64,000 nt of DNA from Mesobacillus boroniphilus JCM 21738 (GCF_000517385.1 NZ_BAUW01000001.1:100541-164540); one strand, 5' to 3'. Shown: positions 1-11,064, counted from the first letter of the stretch. Notes: generated by a model from the letters alone, not told the origin. A program made the numbers and translations.

Positions 1-374
1 TCGCTTATAAGGAAATCTTTGAAGAGCATACATTATTTGCAACCGGGACAACAGGATTGAGGATCATTGAAGCAACGGGTTTGGAAGTGACGAGGTTTCA
101 ATCCGGTCCTCTTGGCGGTGACCAGGAAATTGGTGCAAGGATTGCAAATAACCTTATAGATGCAGTGCTTTTCTTCAGAGATCCATTGACTGCCCAGCCG
201 CATGAACCAGACGTGACTGCCCTCGTTCGGCTATGTGATGTATATTCTGTTCCGCTGGCGACCAATATGGGAACAGCTGAGATTCTCATAAAAGGGATTG
301 AAAGAGGAGACCTTGATTGGCGAAATATAATGAATGAGGAAACTGGTGATAAATATGGAAGCAATGAAGCTTGA
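1..374 (+). CDS. mgsA: Methylglyoxal synthase, 5' end cut by window edge
   Basis: Converts dihydroxyacetone phosphate to methylglyoxal and phosphate, a glycolytic overflow bypass in the cytoplasm. The reading frame is already open at base 3 and runs to the TGA at 372-374. Visible family blocks are ATGTTGL, the phosphate-binding [24 protein letters not shown] and LATNMGTAE. About the first 20 residues of the usual ~137-residue protein lie outside the window. It is followed by the bacillithiol genes, the same order as in Bacillus subtilis. The tail of this gene overlaps the start of bshB1 by about 20 bases. Confidence 0.95.
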   Translation, partial: AYKEIFEEHTLFATGTTGLRIIEATGLEVTRFQSGPLGGDQEIGARIANNLIDAVLFFRDPLTAQPHEPDVTALVRLCDVYSVPLATNMGTAEILIKGIERGDLDWRNIMNEETGDKYGSNEA

Positions 375-1071
375 TATACTGGCATTTGGTGCACATGCTG
401 ATGACGTGGAAATCGGGATGGGCGGTACAATCGCAAAATATGCTGCTGAAGGAAAATCAATCGGAATTTGTGATTTGACCAAAGCAGAGATGTCATCAAA
501 CGGAACAGTAGAGATCAGGAGCCGAGAAGCAAACGAAGCAGCCGGAATTCTTGGAGTGAAGATGAGGGAAGCGCTTGACTTGCCGGACAGAGGCTTGTTT
601 TTAAAGGAAGAATACATAAGGGAAATTGTTAGAGTGATCAGGCGGAATACTCCGGACATAATTTTTGCACCTTATTTTGATGACCGTCATCCTGACCATG
701 GCAGCTGTGCCCGCCTTGTTGAGGAGGCGGTCTTTTCGGCAGCAGTAAGAAAATATGATGAAGAGAACGGGCTTAAGCCGCACAGACCAAAAGCTTTACA
801 TTTTTATATGATCAATGGATTACATAAACCAGATTTTATAGTTGATGTATCGGATTATATCCATTTAAAAATCAATGCGCTGAATGCTTACGAAAGCCAA
901 TTCATGAAAGGGTCAGGAACTTTCGATACCCCGCTAGTGAATGGCTATATCGAAACAGTCGAGGCGCGCGAGAAATTACTAGGCAAGGAAGCTGGCGTCG
1001 CATATGCCGAAGGCTTTATGTCCAAAAAACCATTGTTAATCCATAAGGATTTGTTAGGGGAAGGTAAATGA
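355..1071 (+). CDS. bshB1: Bacillithiol biosynthesis deacetylase BshB1
   Basis: Zinc-dependent deacetylase of the LmbE/PIG-L fold. It removes the acetyl group from N-acetylglucosaminyl-malate made by BshA, the second step of bacillithiol synthesis. The N-terminal [12 protein letters not shown] block holds the AHxDD metal motif, and HPDHGSC supplies a further zinc ligand. I place the start at ATG 355, with GGTGAT just upstream able to pair with the 16S 3' end. The ATG at 364 is also possible, and the open frame reaches back to 334 inside mgsA. Its end overlaps the bshA start by four bases, indicating translational coupling. Confidence 0.93.
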   Translation: MEAMKLDILAFGAHADDVEIGMGGTIAKYAAEGKSIGICDLTKAEMSSNGTVEIRSREANEAAGILGVKMREALDLPDRGLFLKEEYIREIVRVIRRNTPDIIFAPYFDDRHPDHGSCARLVEEAVFSAAVRKYDEENGLKPHRPKALHFYMINGLHKPDFIVDVSDYIHLKINALNAYESQFMKGSGTFDTPLVNGYIETVEAREKLLGKEAGVAYAEGFMSKKPLLIHKDLLGEGK

Positions 1072-2207
1072 AGAAATTAAAAATTGGCATCACCTGCTAT
1101 CCGACGGTGGGAGGATCTGGTGTTGTCGCAACAGAACTTGGGAAGCTGCTGGCGGAGAAGGGTCATGAGATTCACTTCATTTCCTCGAGCCTTCCCTTCC
1201 GGCTGAAGAAAATGTACCGAAATATTTATTCTCATGAGGTGGAGGTCAATCAATACTCAGTATTCCAATATCCACCATATGATATTGCGCTGGCCAGCAA
1301 GATTGCAGAGGTCGCAGTCTTGGAAAATTTAGATGTCCTCCACGTCCATTATGCTATTCCCCATGCTGTCTGTGCCATTTTGGCCCGCCAGATGAGCGGA
1401 CGTGATCTGAAGATTGTCACTACGCTTCACGGTACCGATATTACCGTACTTGGATATGATCCATCTCTAACGGATGCCATTCGCTTCGGTATTGAAAAAT
1501 CGGATGTTGTGACAGCAGTGTCCAATTCGCTTATCCAGCAAACCTATGATTTGATCAAACCAGATCAGGAAATTGGCTGTGTATACAACTTCATAGACAC
1601 TCGTGTCAATAAACGGACTGATTCCTCAGACCTTAGAAAGGAATATGGAATCCTTCCTGAAGAGAAAGTGGTCATCCATGTATCCAACTTCCGGTCCGTT
1701 AAAAGAGTTCCGGATGTGATCAAAGCATTCGCAGGAATCGCAGAAAAAATGCCGGCTAAGCTTTTGCTTGTTGGAGATGGACCGGAAATGAAGATTGTTT
1801 GCAACCTTGCAAGTGAATTGGGGATTCGCGACAAAGTCCTGCTGCTTGGAAAACAGGAGAGGGTAGAGGAGCTATATTCACTGAGTAATTTGATGCTTCT
1901 TCTCTCAGAAAAGGAAAGCTTCGGGTTGGTAGCTTTAGAAGCTATGGCTTGCGGTGTACCATGTATCGGTACCGATGTAGGAGGTATTCCGGAAGTGATT
2001 GTGGACGGAGAGACTGGTTACATATGCGAATTAGGAAATATCGAAGAAATAACAGAAAAAGCTGTTAATATACTCTCAAACCCTGAAATCCACAAGCGCT
2101 TTGCTGAGAAATCGGTAGAAAGGGCAGAAAAAAACTTCAGCGCTGAACAAATCGTATCAGAATACGAAAGTATATACTATAGTATTGTCGGGCAGGATGC
2201 ACAATGA
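1068..2207 (+). CDS. bshA: N-acetyl-alpha-D-glucosaminyl L-malate synthase BshA
   Basis: GT4-family glycosyltransferase that joins N-acetylglucosamine from UDP-GlcNAc to L-malate, the first committed step of bacillithiol synthesis. The N-terminal domain has the glycine-rich [11 protein letters not shown] loop and HVHYAIPHA. The C-terminal nucleotide-sugar domain has [16 protein letters not shown] with the conserved E-x7-E arrangement, followed by [10 protein letters not shown]. Length (379 residues) is normal for BshA. It overlaps bshB1 upstream and cca downstream by ATGA-type four-base overlaps, so the three genes are probably translated from one mRNA. Confidence 0.95.
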   Translation: MKKLKIGITCYPTVGGSGVVATELGKLLAEKGHEIHFISSSLPFRLKKMYRNIYSHEVEVNQYSVFQYPPYDIALASKIAEVAVLENLDVLHVHYAIPHAVCAILARQMSGRDLKIVTTLHGTDITVLGYDPSLTDAIRFGIEKSDVVTAVSNSLIQQTYDLIKPDQEIGCVYNFIDTRVNKRTDSSDLRKEYGILPEEKVVIHVSNFRSVKRVPDVIKAFAGIAEKMPAKLLLVGDGPEMKIVCNLASELGIRDKVLLLGKQERVEELYSLSNLMLLLSEKESFGLVALEAMACGVPCIGTDVGGIPEVIVDGETGYICELGNIEEITEKAVNILSNPEIHKRFAEKSVERAEKNFSAEQIVSEYESIYYSIVGQDAQ

Positions 2208-3412
2208 TTGGCCAGCCATTCATACAGGCAGTGCCTGTCCTTAAGTTAATAGAGAATGCAGGGTATGAAGCGTATTTTGTCGGCGGCTCTGTCAGGGATC
2301 ATATCCTCGGTCGCGAGATATCCGATGTTGATATCGCAACCTCAGCGTTACCTGAGGAGTTAAAACGGATTTTTCCTAAAACCAATGATGTGGGAATTGA
2401 ACATGGAACGATTCTCGTCCATTATAAAGGTGAACATTATGAAATAACGACATTCCGTTCCGAAGAAAATTACACAGATTATAGAAGACCCGATAAGGTT
2501 TCTTTCATTCGGTCATTAAATGAGGATCTCCAGCGGCGTGACTTCACGATGAATGCAATGGCTATGGACAAAAAAGGGAACATTCTCGATCCTTTCGCGG
2601 GCAAAGAAGCGATAAACAAAAAAGAAATTGTGACAGTAGGCAATCCAGATGAACGTTTCGGTGAAGATGCCTTGAGGATGCTTAGGGCTGTTAGATTCCA
2701 GTCACAATTATCTTTTTCGATTGGAACACAGACTTTAGAATCGCTTACAAGTCTCTGTCATCTTCTGGAGAACATAGCGGTAGAACGCAAAACTGTTGAA
2801 TTCGAAAAATTGCTTAAGGGGCCAGCCAGGAGAGAAGCAGTCCAATTGCTTGCGAATACTGGAATGATTCAATATTTGCCAGGACTGAAAGGTCAGCGCG
2901 CGGAAGTAATACGTTTTTCAAGACATCTTAAACAGGATTTCCAATTGGCGGAATCATGGGTACTGCTAGTATATGAATTAGGTTTGAAGGACAAAGAAAT
3001 TGAAGGATTCCTGCGAGAATGGAAGCTTCCAGTCCAAAAAATTAAACGAATCAAACAAATTCATTTGTTGTTATTGCACCGCCTTAAAAATGATTGGAAT
3101 CCGGAATTGGTTTATAACGCAGGACTGGAAGATGCAATTAGCGCTGAAATGGTGTTTGCGTCTCTGCAAAATATTGTTGGCAGTACCGAAAAAATCAAGG
3201 AATTGCATGAGCGGCTTCCGATCAAACATCGAAAAGAATTGAACGTAACGGGGAATGATGTTATGGGCTGGCTGGATAAACAGCCTGGTCCCTGGCTGCG
3301 CGGGCTTCTTGAGGAAATCGAACGTTCTGTTATCTATGGCATCGTGCCAAATGAGAAGGAGAAAATAAAGGAATGGCTGAACGCGTCCAATCTGAGATCA
3401 GGAAAAAATTAA
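2204..3412 (+). CDS. cca: CCA-adding tRNA nucleotidyltransferase
   Basis: Adds or repairs the CCA 3' terminus of tRNAs, taking CTP and ATP without a nucleic-acid template. Class II architecture is visible: [11 protein letters not shown] and [12 protein letters not shown] near the N-terminus hold the catalytic aspartates, [12 protein letters not shown] is the conserved RRD block, and [11 protein letters not shown] follows. The remaining all-helical body and tail domains are less conserved. The 402-residue length fits the Bacillus enzyme. The last 40 bases overlap the start of birA in another frame. Confidence 0.95.
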   Translation: MIGQPFIQAVPVLKLIENAGYEAYFVGGSVRDHILGREISDVDIATSALPEELKRIFPKTNDVGIEHGTILVHYKGEHYEITTFRSEENYTDYRRPDKVSFIRSLNEDLQRRDFTMNAMAMDKKGNILDPFAGKEAINKKEIVTVGNPDERFGEDALRMLRAVRFQSQLSFSIGTQTLESLTSLCHLLENIAVERKTVEFEKLLKGPARREAVQLLANTGMIQYLPGLKGQRAEVIRFSRHLKQDFQLAESWVLLVYELGLKDKEIEGFLREWKLPVQKIKRIKQIHLLLLHRLKNDWNPELVYNAGLEDAISAEMVFASLQNIVGSTEKIKELHERLPIKHRKELNVTGNDVMGWLDKQPGPWLRGLLEEIERSVIYGIVPNEKEKIKEWLNASNLRSGKN

Positions 3413-4365
3413 TAGATGCTTTTACAAAAAATGAAACTGAATATCTATCCGGCCAACATTTGGCTGACATTTCGGGCTGCACACGTACGGCGGTGTGGAA
3501 ACATATCGAGGAGCTTCGCAAGGAAGGTTTTGAATTTGAGGCGGTCAGAAGAAAAGGATACAAAATTATCTCAATACCTGACAATATGTCTGCGGATAAA
3601 ATAACCCTTGGTTTAAACACTGAATTCCTTGGCAGGAATCTGCACTACCATGACAGCGTGGAATCTACTCAAAAAATTGCGTATAAACTGGCTTATAATA
3701 ATGGCGAAGAGGGAACTGTGGTGATTGCCGAAGAGCAAACTGCAGGCAGAGAGGATGGACCGTAAGTGGCATTCCCCAAAATACACAGGTATATGGATGA
3801 GCCTCATTCTAAGGCCAAAATCCCTATTCCGAAGGCTCCGCAGCTGACATTGATAACTGCAGTAGGTGTTGTGCAGGCAATAGAGGAAGTAACAGGATTA
3901 TTGCCTGAAATAAAATGGCCGAATGATATTCTCATTAACGGCAAGAAAATTACCGGGATTCTTACGGAGCTTCAAGCTGAATCAGATCGGATTAATTCAA
4001 TCATTATCGGAATCGGCATCAATGTAAATACAAGCATAGAAGATTTCCCTGAAGATATCCGAACAATCGCTTCGTCGCTCGCTATAGAAACCGGCAATAT
4101 AATAGACAGGGAAAAATTGATCCGGATTATACTGCAAAAATTGGAGAAATTGTATTTACTGTATCTCGAAAAAGGCTTTTTCCCGATTAAGCTGATGTGG
4201 GAAAGCTACGCCATAAGCATCGGTAAACAAATCACTGCAAGGACCCTTACTGGTGAAATCAAAGGGAAAGCAACCGGGATTACTGAAGACGGAGTTCTTT
4301 TGATTGAGGATTCAGCAGGGGAAATTCATAACATTTACTCCGCGGATATCCAGATAGAAGGTTAA
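3373..4365 (+). CDS. birA: Biotin operon repressor / biotin-protein ligase, two frame breaks
   Basis: Bifunctional protein: it activates biotin to biotinyl-AMP, attaches it to acyl carriers such as acetyl-CoA carboxylase, and represses biotin genes. The N-terminal winged helix (SGCTRTAVWKHIEELR) is intact. The frame then meets TAA at 3763-3765, in the middle of the biotin-binding GRGR loop. A frame one base over restores RMDRKWHSPKYTGIWMSLIL from 3752 to about 3817, after which the first frame resumes (PIPKAPQLTLITAV, KWPNDILING, GIGINVN). This needs two compensating indels, near 3750 and in the A run at 3817-3820. I infer sequencing error, since birA is essential. The start overlaps cca. Confidence 0.88.
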
Positions 4366-4396
4366 CTCAGTAATATAGCCAAAAATGCAGTCATTT

Positions 4397-4404
4397 GCTA
4401 TAAT
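4397..4404 (+). promoter_or_regulatory. Extended -10 promoter for the panBCD leader
   Basis: TGCTATAAT (TG one base ahead of a perfect TATAAT at 4399-4404) is an extended -10 element. No good -35 hexamer is seen at 17 bp, which is usual for this promoter class. Transcription would start near 4411, about 200 bases before panB, leaving a long leader. Confidence 0.6.
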
Positions 4405-4410
4405 CAATCT

Positions 4411-4551
4411 GGGCGGTATCGAGAGAACTGCACCTTGTTGATTTATTTTATAAAAAAATAGTTCTGCCTGGATCCGGTAGCGGACTGGGACAGAGGGATG
4501 AAACAAGTACAGGCTTCAAAGGGTCCTTCTGGCATAGATGGATCCTTTTTT
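4411..4551 (+). promoter_or_regulatory. Structured leader with attenuator ahead of panB (candidate pan-type element)
   Basis: The untranslated leader contains an AGAACT/AGTTCT stem (4424-4429 with 4460-4465). It ends in an intrinsic terminator with arms AAAGGGTCC (4518-4526) and GGATCCTTT (4540-4548) followed by T residues. A GGATCC at 4470-4475 could pair with the GGATCC inside the terminator's 3' arm, giving a possible antiterminator. A conserved pan RNA motif is known upstream of pantothenate genes in Firmicutes. I cannot confirm that consensus by eye, so pan identity is inference from position. Confidence 0.5.
4518..4551 (+). terminator. Intrinsic terminator inside the panB leader
   Basis: Nine-base stem (one G-T pair), 13-base loop, then a T run at 4546-4551. 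It lies after the leader structure and before panB, so it could serve either as the birA-side terminator or as the attenuator of panBCD. Confidence 0.8.
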
Positions 4552-4608
4552 AGTGTCTGGCATTGATGGATTGTTTTATCTCCTCTTCAGAAAAAGGGAG
4601 GAACGAAA

Positions 4609-5445
4609 ATGAAACAAACAACTGATTTCTTAAAAATGAAGCAAACAGGCAACAAGATCGTCATGGTGACAGCCTATGATTATCCTTCAGCCAAGCATGC
4701 AGAACAGGCTGAAGCTGATATGATCCTCGTAGGTGATTCCCTTGGAATGGTTGTGCTTGGCTATGACTCGACTGTACCAGTGACAATGGAGGATATGATT
4801 CACCATTCGAAAGCTGTCAGGCGGGGAGCAGGCAATACATTCATTGTTGTCGATTTGCCATTTATGAGCTATCATCTGTCGATCAAAGACACGCTTATAA
4901 ATGGTGCGAGAATCATGCAGGAAACAGGGGCAAACGCCGTGAAATTAGAAGGTGCCGATGAGGTTATTGACCATATAAAAGCACTTACGAAGGCAGGGGT
5001 ACCTGTCGTAGCACATCTGGGCCTCACCCCACAATCTGTAGGCGTATTAGGCGGATATAAAGTGCAGGGGAAGAGTGCGGATGCGGCAAAAAAACTGATT
5101 GATGACGCAAAAAAATGCGAAGAGGCAGGTGCCTTTGCCGTTGTGCTGGAATGCGTACCTAAACAGCTTGCAGAACAAGTCAGCCAGGCCCTTGCAATCC
5201 CGACAATTGGAATCGGGGCTGGAGCGGAAGTTGACGGACAGGTACTTGTATACCACGATATTATCACCTATGGCGTGGACCGTGTACCGAAATTCGTGAA
5301 ACAATATACGAATGTAAATGAACTAATCTCTTCCGGGCTCAGTGCCTATGTTTCAGAAGTCAGGCATAAGGCCTTCCCAGAAGATAAACATAGCTTTACC
5401 ATGAAAGAAGAAGAACTGCAGGCGTTGTACGGGGGAAAAGAATGA
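4609..5445 (+). CDS. panB: 3-methyl-2-oxobutanoate hydroxymethyltransferase PanB
   Basis: First step of pantothenate synthesis: transfers a hydroxymethyl group from 5,10-methylene-THF to alpha-ketoisovalerate, giving ketopantoate. Family blocks are [27 protein letters not shown] (metal-binding Asp43), [14 protein letters not shown] and [14 protein letters not shown]. It is a TIM-barrel enzyme of normal length (278 residues) with a good GGGAGGAA ribosome site. It overlaps panC by four bases, forming the panB-panC-panD operon. Confidence 0.97.
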   Translation: MKQTTDFLKMKQTGNKIVMVTAYDYPSAKHAEQAEADMILVGDSLGMVVLGYDSTVPVTMEDMIHHSKAVRRGAGNTFIVVDLPFMSYHLSIKDTLINGARIMQETGANAVKLEGADEVIDHIKALTKAGVPVVAHLGLTPQSVGVLGGYKVQGKSADAAKKLIDDAKKCEEAGAFAVVLECVPKQLAEQVSQALAIPTIGIGAGAEVDGQVLVYHDIITYGVDRVPKFVKQYTNVNELISSGLSAYVSEVRHKAFPEDKHSFTMKEEELQALYGGKE

Positions 5446-6289
5446 AAATCATTAGAACAATCACCGAGATGCAGGAAAAGATGCAAAAATTAAAATCTGA
5501 AGGGAAATCCATTGGATATGTACCAACCATGGGTTTTCTGCATGAAGGCCATATATCTTTGATGAAGAGGGCGCGTCCGGATAATGACGTTGTTGTCCTG
5601 AGCATTTTCGTGAACCCGCTTCAATTTGGTCCTGCAGAGGATCTGGATGCCTATCCTCGGGATTTTGAGCACGACCATAAGATTGCGGAGGCTGAGGGGT
5701 AGATTTTATATTCTATCCTTCTGCTGAAGAAATGTATCCCGATAACGCTTCGGTAAAAGTATCTGTTGTTGACCGGACAAATGTCCTTTGCGGCAAATCA
5801 AGGCCAGGGCATTTTGACGGAGTAGCAACTGTTTTAATTAAGCTATTTAATATCATCCTTCCGACGAGGGCATATTTTGGCCTAAAGGATGCCCAGCAGG
5901 TCGCAGTGGTCGATGGCCTGATCAAGGATTTCAATTATCCGATAGAATTGATTCCAGTTGAAACAGTACGTGAAGATGATGGGCTTGCAAAAAGTTCGCG
6001 AAATGTCTATTTAAGTGAAGATGAAAGACAGCAGGCAGTCGAGCTTAGCAGAAGCCTGGAGATGGCTAGGCTCGCCATTGAGAGAGGCGAAAGGAATCCT
6101 GTAGAACTTGTTGGAATGATGAAACATCATATCCATGAGAATACTTCAGGTATAGTTGATTATGTTGAAATCTATTCCTATCCTGAGCTGCAAGAGTTGG
6201 TGACATTGAAGGGTAAAGTGATCATTGCCCTTGCGGTGAAGTTCTCAAAAGCGAGACTGATTGACAATGCCATTTTAGAAGCAGAATAA
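5442..6289 (+). CDS. panC: Pantothenate synthetase PanC, one frame break
   Basis: Condenses pantoate with beta-alanine using ATP. The HEGH motif ([11 protein letters not shown]), [17 protein letters not shown] and the [10 protein letters not shown] end are present, but in two frames. The first frame stops at TAG 5700-5702. Adding one G to the GGGG run at 5696-5699 joins EAEG to [14 protein letters not shown] and restores a protein of normal size (~283 residues). The single missing G in a homopolymer points to sequence error. It lies between panB and panD. Confidence 0.92.
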
Positions 6290-6311
6290 TTTATATAGGG
6301 GGATTTATTCC

Positions 6312-6698
6312 ATGTTCCGCACCATGATGAATGCTAAAATACATCGAGCAAGAGTAACTGAAGCAAATCTGAACTATGTCGGCAGCATCACGATCGACAG
6401 CGATATTCTGGACGCAGTCGGAATGGTAGCTAACGAAAAGGTTCAAATTGTCAATAATAATAATGGCGCGCGTTTCGAAACTTATATTATTCCGGGTGAA
6501 AGAGGGAGCGGAGTAGTGTGCCTGAATGGTGCAGCAGCCCGTCTAGTCCATGAGGGTGACGTTGTGATCATCATTTCCTATGCACTTGTCCCTGAAGAGA
6601 AGGTTCCGTCCCACCAGCCAAAAGTAGCGTTGATGGATGAGAATAACCGTATAGTTGAAATGCTGCATGCTGAACCGGAAAGAACGGTATTCCTATAA
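6312..6698 (+). CDS. panD: Aspartate 1-decarboxylase precursor PanD
   Basis: Makes beta-alanine from aspartate for PanC. It is a pyruvoyl enzyme that matures by self-cleavage between Gly24 and Ser25, and both residues are present in NYVGSITID. The 128-residue length is standard. It starts 22 bases after panC with a GGGGG ribosome site and is the last gene of the pan operon, closed by a strong terminator. Confidence 0.97.
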   Translation: MFRTMMNAKIHRARVTEANLNYVGSITIDSDILDAVGMVANEKVQIVNNNNGARFETYIIPGERGSGVVCLNGAAARLVHEGDVVIIISYALVPEEKVPSHQPKVALMDENNRIVEMLHAEPERTVFL

Positions 6699-6704
6699 TA
6701 CAAG

Positions 6705-6731
6705 AAAACTCCCGTACTATCGGGAGTTTTT
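6705..6731 (+). terminator. Terminator of the panBCD operon
   Basis: Perfect ten-base stem AAAACTCCCG / CGGGAGTTTT with a six-base loop and terminal T residues, immediately after panD. Confidence 0.9.
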
Positions 6732-6910
6732 CATACGCCAACCACAGAAAAAAAGAATAATCCAAAAGTGGTTGTAATGGTAATAATAGGAGTAGGACTG
6801 GAAGGGATTGAATCTGAAAAGTTGGGACGATACAGACACTGTCACGCTTTCACTTTCATATTTTTTATGATACGGTTTTGTTTGACTGAATGTTAGAGGT
6901 GTATTGAAGA

Positions 6911-9704
6911 ATGAGCCAAAAATTTGTGGTTGTAGATTTAGAAACAACGGGCAATTCCCCTAAAAAGGGTGATCGTATTATACAATTTGGAGCAGTGATC
7001 ATTGAGGATGGGAAGATTACTGGCCGATATTCCTCGCTTGTCAATCCATTGCAGGAGATTCCTGCTTTCATTGAAGAGTTGACAGGAATATCTGATTCAA
7101 TGGTGAAAGATGCTCCATTATTTGAGGAAATCGCTCCGCAGGTTTCTGATATGCTGGAAGATGCTTATTTTGTGGCTCATAATGTCTTATTTGATCTTTC
7201 CTTTTTACAAGAAGAATTAGTAAATTCACGTCAGGAAGGTTTTTATGGTCCTGTTATAGATACTGTGGAAATGGCAAGAATCCTTTATCCGACTGCTGAC
7301 AGTTATAAACTGACAGATTTGGCCGTAAGGGAGGGTTTGCATCATGACCGCCCTCACCAGGCTGATAGTGATGCACAAGTGACGGCAGAGTTGCTCCTGA
7401 TAATGCTTGAGGTTATAAAAGCGTTGCCTTTGGTCACAGTCAAGGAACTGGCAAAGCTCTCAGAGGGTCTTAAGAGTGACCTTCACTTAATTTTCGATGA
7501 TGTTTTGAGTATGAAGGAGAGCAGACTGGAGATCTTACCTGAATATATTGAGGTTTACCGTGGGATTGCCTTGAAAAAGAGAGCGGTGATCCGCAAGCTT
7601 AACCAAAGTGCTATTATATATCCGGAATCAGTGGCGGAAAAGATGTCTTTACTCCAAAAGGCATTTTCTGGCTATGAGATCAGACAAGGACAGTTCGTAA
7701 TGATGGACTGCGTTCGTGAAGCATTCTCAAAGAGTGGCCATGCTTTAATTGAAGCGGGAACGGGTGTAGGGAAGTCACTTGGGTATTTGATTCCTGCAGC
7801 AATTTTTTCATTGGAAAGTAAGAAACCGGTTGTGATCAGTACCTATACTACACAGCTTCAGGAACAGCTTTTATTCAATGACATTTCAAAATTGGCACAA
7901 GTGTTGGAAACGACCATAAATGCATCGTTGATTAAGGGCAGGAACAACTACATCAGCATGGCCCGGTTTGAACACTCTCTGAGGGAGATAGAGGATAATT
8001 ACGATACAGCCCTTTCTAAAATGCAGATTCTTGTTTGGCTTACGCAAACAGAAACTGGAGACTTTGATGAACTCAATTTGTCCAGTGGGGGCATGCTTTT
8101 CTGGAGTAAAGTGAAAAATGAACGCGCCATTTTCCTCAAGACGAAGCACTGGGAGGATTATGACTTTTATCAAAGGGCAATCGAAAAAGCACATAATGCG
8201 GATATTTTGATCACTAACCATTCAATGCTGCTTGCCGACCTTGTTTCAGAGAAGGGTCCGCTGCCGAATTATGACTATGCAGTACTCGACGAAGGTCATC
8301 AACTCGAAAAGGCAGCAGGAAAGTATTTTGGCAAGTCACTGGATTATCTGGCTGTCAGGCTGGTACTGAATCAGCTTGGTTTATATGATCAAAACCAGTT
8401 GTTCTATAAATTGGAGACATTGCTTTACAATAATAACGGCGCGCTGGGAAACAGCAGACTTCATACGTTTGAAATCAATCAGTTGATATCTGATTTGGTA
8501 TATGAAACAGAAGAACTATTCAAACTTGCAGGGACTTATGCTAGAAAAGCATTGAAGAATAAATCTTATGGCAGCAAATTGAATGCAAGCATGGTTCCGG
8601 ACAGAGATAACCGGATTTGGACTGCATTGAAAACAACCGCAGAAAGGTTTTATTTCCACCTAAAGGATTTGATCACCGCTCTGGAAGGAAGGCTGGATGA
8701 GGCGGGGAAAAGCCCTCATGCTATACAGGCGTGGAGCAATCAATCCTTGAGGAGGTTGTTTCGGTTACAGAGGATTTGGAAAAAATCCGTACTACGGCCA
8801 GGACCTTATTCATGGACGAAGGCGGTTATGTGAGATGGATTGAGGCAGATATGAGGGCTTTGCAGAATTCAACGACAATTTATTCACGCCCTGTTTATGT
8901 ATCTGATTATTTGGCAGAAACATTCTTTTCGAAAAAAAGAAGCGTAATTGTTACATCAGCAACCCTCACTGTTAATAATTCCTTCTCCTATATCAAAAAG
9001 GAATTGGGACTGCGAAATACGCTGATGGAAAAGCAAATTCCTTCGCCATTTTCCTATCAATCTCAGGTCAAGCTCATTGTCCCTGATGACTTGCCGGATA
9101 TTAAGTCTGTTTCTAACGATGACTATGTGGCAGCCATAACGGAACATATCATCTCTATAGCAGAAGCAACTAAAGGCCGGTTGCTGATTTTATTCACATC
9201 CCATGAGATGCTGAAAAAACTTATGAATTAATAAAAGAGAGCGGTCTCCTTGAAAAATTTATTCTGATTGCACAGGGAATTACTGCAGGCAGCAGGACAA
9301 GACTGACCAGAAACTTCAAACGGTTCGAAAAAGCAATTTTATTCGGGACCAGCAGTTTCTGGGAGGGTGTTGATATTCCGGGTGAGGATCTATCATGCTT
9401 GATAATAGTTAGGCTTCCATTTACACCGCCTGATGAACCAATAACAGCTGCAAAGTGTGCTTTGATCAAGGAAAACGGTGGCAGCCCTTTTTCAGAATTA
9501 TCTCTGCCTGAAGCCGTCCTGAGATTCAAACAAGGGTTTGGAAGACTGATCCGTACTTCAAACGATAAAGGCCTTATTCTAATTTTTGATCGCAGGCTTG
9601 TTACTACATCATACGGTAGTGCTTTTTTACAATCGGTGCCTGACATACCAGTTAAAAAAGGGTCGATAACAGAAATAGTCGACATGATTCATGATTGGTT
9701 GTAG
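6911..9704 (+). CDS. dinG: DinG-family 3'-5' exonuclease / helicase, two frame breaks
   Basis: Fusion typical of Bacillus. An N-terminal DEDDh exonuclease (Asp9 and Glu11 in VVDLETTGN) is followed by an XPD/DinG-like superfamily 2 domain with Walker A EAGTGVGKS near residue 281 and a DEGH box near 460. The C-terminal helicase part (SFWEGVDIPG, RFKQGFGRLIR) is in other frames. Restoring one base near 8729 and one A in the run at 9214-9219 gives a continuous protein of about 931 residues. Likely role is DNA or RNA processing in repair; in Firmicutes the exonuclease activity is the better-supported one. Sequence error is the simplest cause of the breaks. Confidence 0.9.
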
Positions 9705-9802
9705 TTGCGTGAAAGCCCAATATTGAACTCCTTTTTTTAAAGCCTTTTATAATTTCAGCCAAATGACGCACTCTAAAGCTAGAAGTAATTGGAGGAGTCT
9801 AC

Positions 9803-10633
9803 ATGAAGCTTTTATTAGCAATCCTGGCATTTATGAATTGGTATTATTTTCCCTATGAATCTCCTTCTGCTCCCGTTGAGGTTGAAGGGGTGGATGTCAA
9901 TCTGAAAAGAAACGAATTGGCATTTACATTCTTAGCAATAAGCGATGGAGAGGCGGCACTGATTCAGCATGCTAATGGTGAGAATATACTGGTGAATACT
10001 GGTGGCAATGGTACATTCAAAGAGCTTGAGCAGCTGCTTGCTCTTTTTCATGTAAATGATTTATCGACGATTATTTTGACTGCGAATGCTGGGCAGGAGA
10101 ACCTCGAACAATTAATCCAGAAATACAATGTAAGCAGGATATTTACTGGGAAAGCTGGTAATCAGGTTCTTGCAGAAGCTTCAATCCCGACTGAAGTGAA
10201 GGTCCAAAGCTGGAAGCAGGGAGAATTGTTAAAGCTAATGCCTGGGTTGACTGCCGAAGTCATTTTCAATGGCAGTGAAGAGAATGAAGGCACAGATATT
10301 TCTTTTCAATTTTTCCATCATCAAATTTTTTATGTTAGTTCAGCCAGTCATGCTTCTGAACAAGCATTTCTTGCCGAACCACTGAAGAATGTCAATATTG
10401 TCAAATTGCCGTTTTTTGCTGCAAAAGGTTCTTTTTCAGATTTGCTGATTAAGCATCTTGATCCCCAACTCGCAGTCATCTTCAAATCAAATTCGATTAA
10501 ACCAGATCCTGATTTAGTGGAGATGCTGCATGAAGCCTGGATTGATGTTTATTTCACAAAGCAGCATGGTACTGTAACAATTAAGCTTACCGATTCAACC
10601 TATGATGTCATTACAATTTTGAGTGAAGAATAA
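9803..10633 (+). CDS. Exported ComEC-tail-like protein with a degenerate metallo-beta-lactamase fold
   Basis: 276 residues with a hydrophobic N-terminus (MKLLLAILAFMNWYYF) suggesting export or membrane anchoring. FLAISDGEAALIQ, ILVNTGGNG and LSTIILTA follow the order of the DVGQGDA/LIDTG/LILTH blocks in the ComEC competence domain and related hydrolases. The zinc motif HxHxDH that should follow is replaced by ANAGQEN, so a classical hydrolase activity is unlikely. The GGAGGAG ribosome site fits the ATG at 9803. It lies between dinG and ypmA, where B. subtilis has no gene that I recall. Function unknown. Confidence 0.6.
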   Translation: MKLLLAILAFMNWYYFPYESPSAPVEVEGVDVNLKRNELAFTFLAISDGEAALIQHANGENILVNTGGNGTFKELEQLLALFHVNDLSTIILTANAGQENLEQLIQKYNVSRIFTGKAGNQVLAEASIPTEVKVQSWKQGELLKLMPGLTAEVIFNGSEENEGTDISFQFFHHQIFYVSSASHASEQAFLAEPLKNVNIVKLPFFAAKGSFSDLLIKHLDPQLAVIFKSNSIKPDPDLVEMLHEAWIDVYFTKQHGTVTIKLTDSTYDVITILSEE

Positions 10634-10696
10634 TAGCTGTTTTGATTTACAGTAATTTTTGTACAATTTAGCTTGAGATGTAGGTCTCGAAATCAT

Positions 10697-10741
10697 AAAA
10701 TGGGCTGAAGAAAAACTGCGCATATTCTGCGCAGCCATTTT
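10697..10741 (+). terminator. Nested hairpin after the lactamase-like gene
   Basis: Outer arms AAAATGGGCTG (10697-10707) and CAGCCATTTT (10732-10741) pair with one bulged G. An inner CTGCGC/GCGCAG stem (10716-10721 with 10729-10734) partly competes with them. The short T tract is weak for a terminator, so it may instead be an mRNA 3' stabiliser. Confidence 0.45.
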
Positions 10742-10820
10742 AGATGTTTGGACTAGAATAGATTTTTTGTTTAATAGGAAATTATAAAATAATTTCAATG
10801 TGGATAACTATCCAGGTTTT

Positions 10821-11064
10821 CTTAATCCAGCTCCAGCGCCTAGCCCCTCGAGACGCTTTTCTAGTGTCGCCTCCTAGAAACTCCGAAACTTCAACTCCGC
10901 CGGCAGAAGCAAAAAGCGCTTCTTTGTCGGAGTCTCCAGTTTCAGCGTTTCTTGGCAGTCGGCTATACTTTTCGATTTCGGTCCGCCCAATGAAGTCAAA
11001 GAGCGACTTCACTGGTCGGCCCTCCAGCGCTTATCGGGGCTGACCAAGGCGATTGCGCTTTTCT
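10821..11064. repeat. Dispersed modular intergenic repeat, copy A (about 245 bp)
   Basis: Starts with CTTAATCCAGCTCCAGCGCC and TAGCCCCTCGAG, and contains CGGTCCGCCCAATGAAGTCAAA, then GACTTCAC-GGTCGGCCCT. It ends with a GGGCTGA...GCGCTTTT module. The same blocks in the same order occur in copy B at 19718-19891. Copy A has about 120 extra bases between the first and second blocks. No transposase or long terminal inverted repeat is seen, so it behaves like a non-autonomous intergenic repeat. The rest of the 10634-11190 gap holds no gene that I can support. Confidence 0.8.

Noticed and set aside
4872..5304. Open frames on the minus strand across panB
   Set aside because: They are antisense shadows of panB without ribosome sites or similarity.
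10821..11064. Insertion sequence or transposon remnant
   Set aside because: No transposase frame, terminal inverted repeats or target duplication could be seen; kept as a dispersed repeat.
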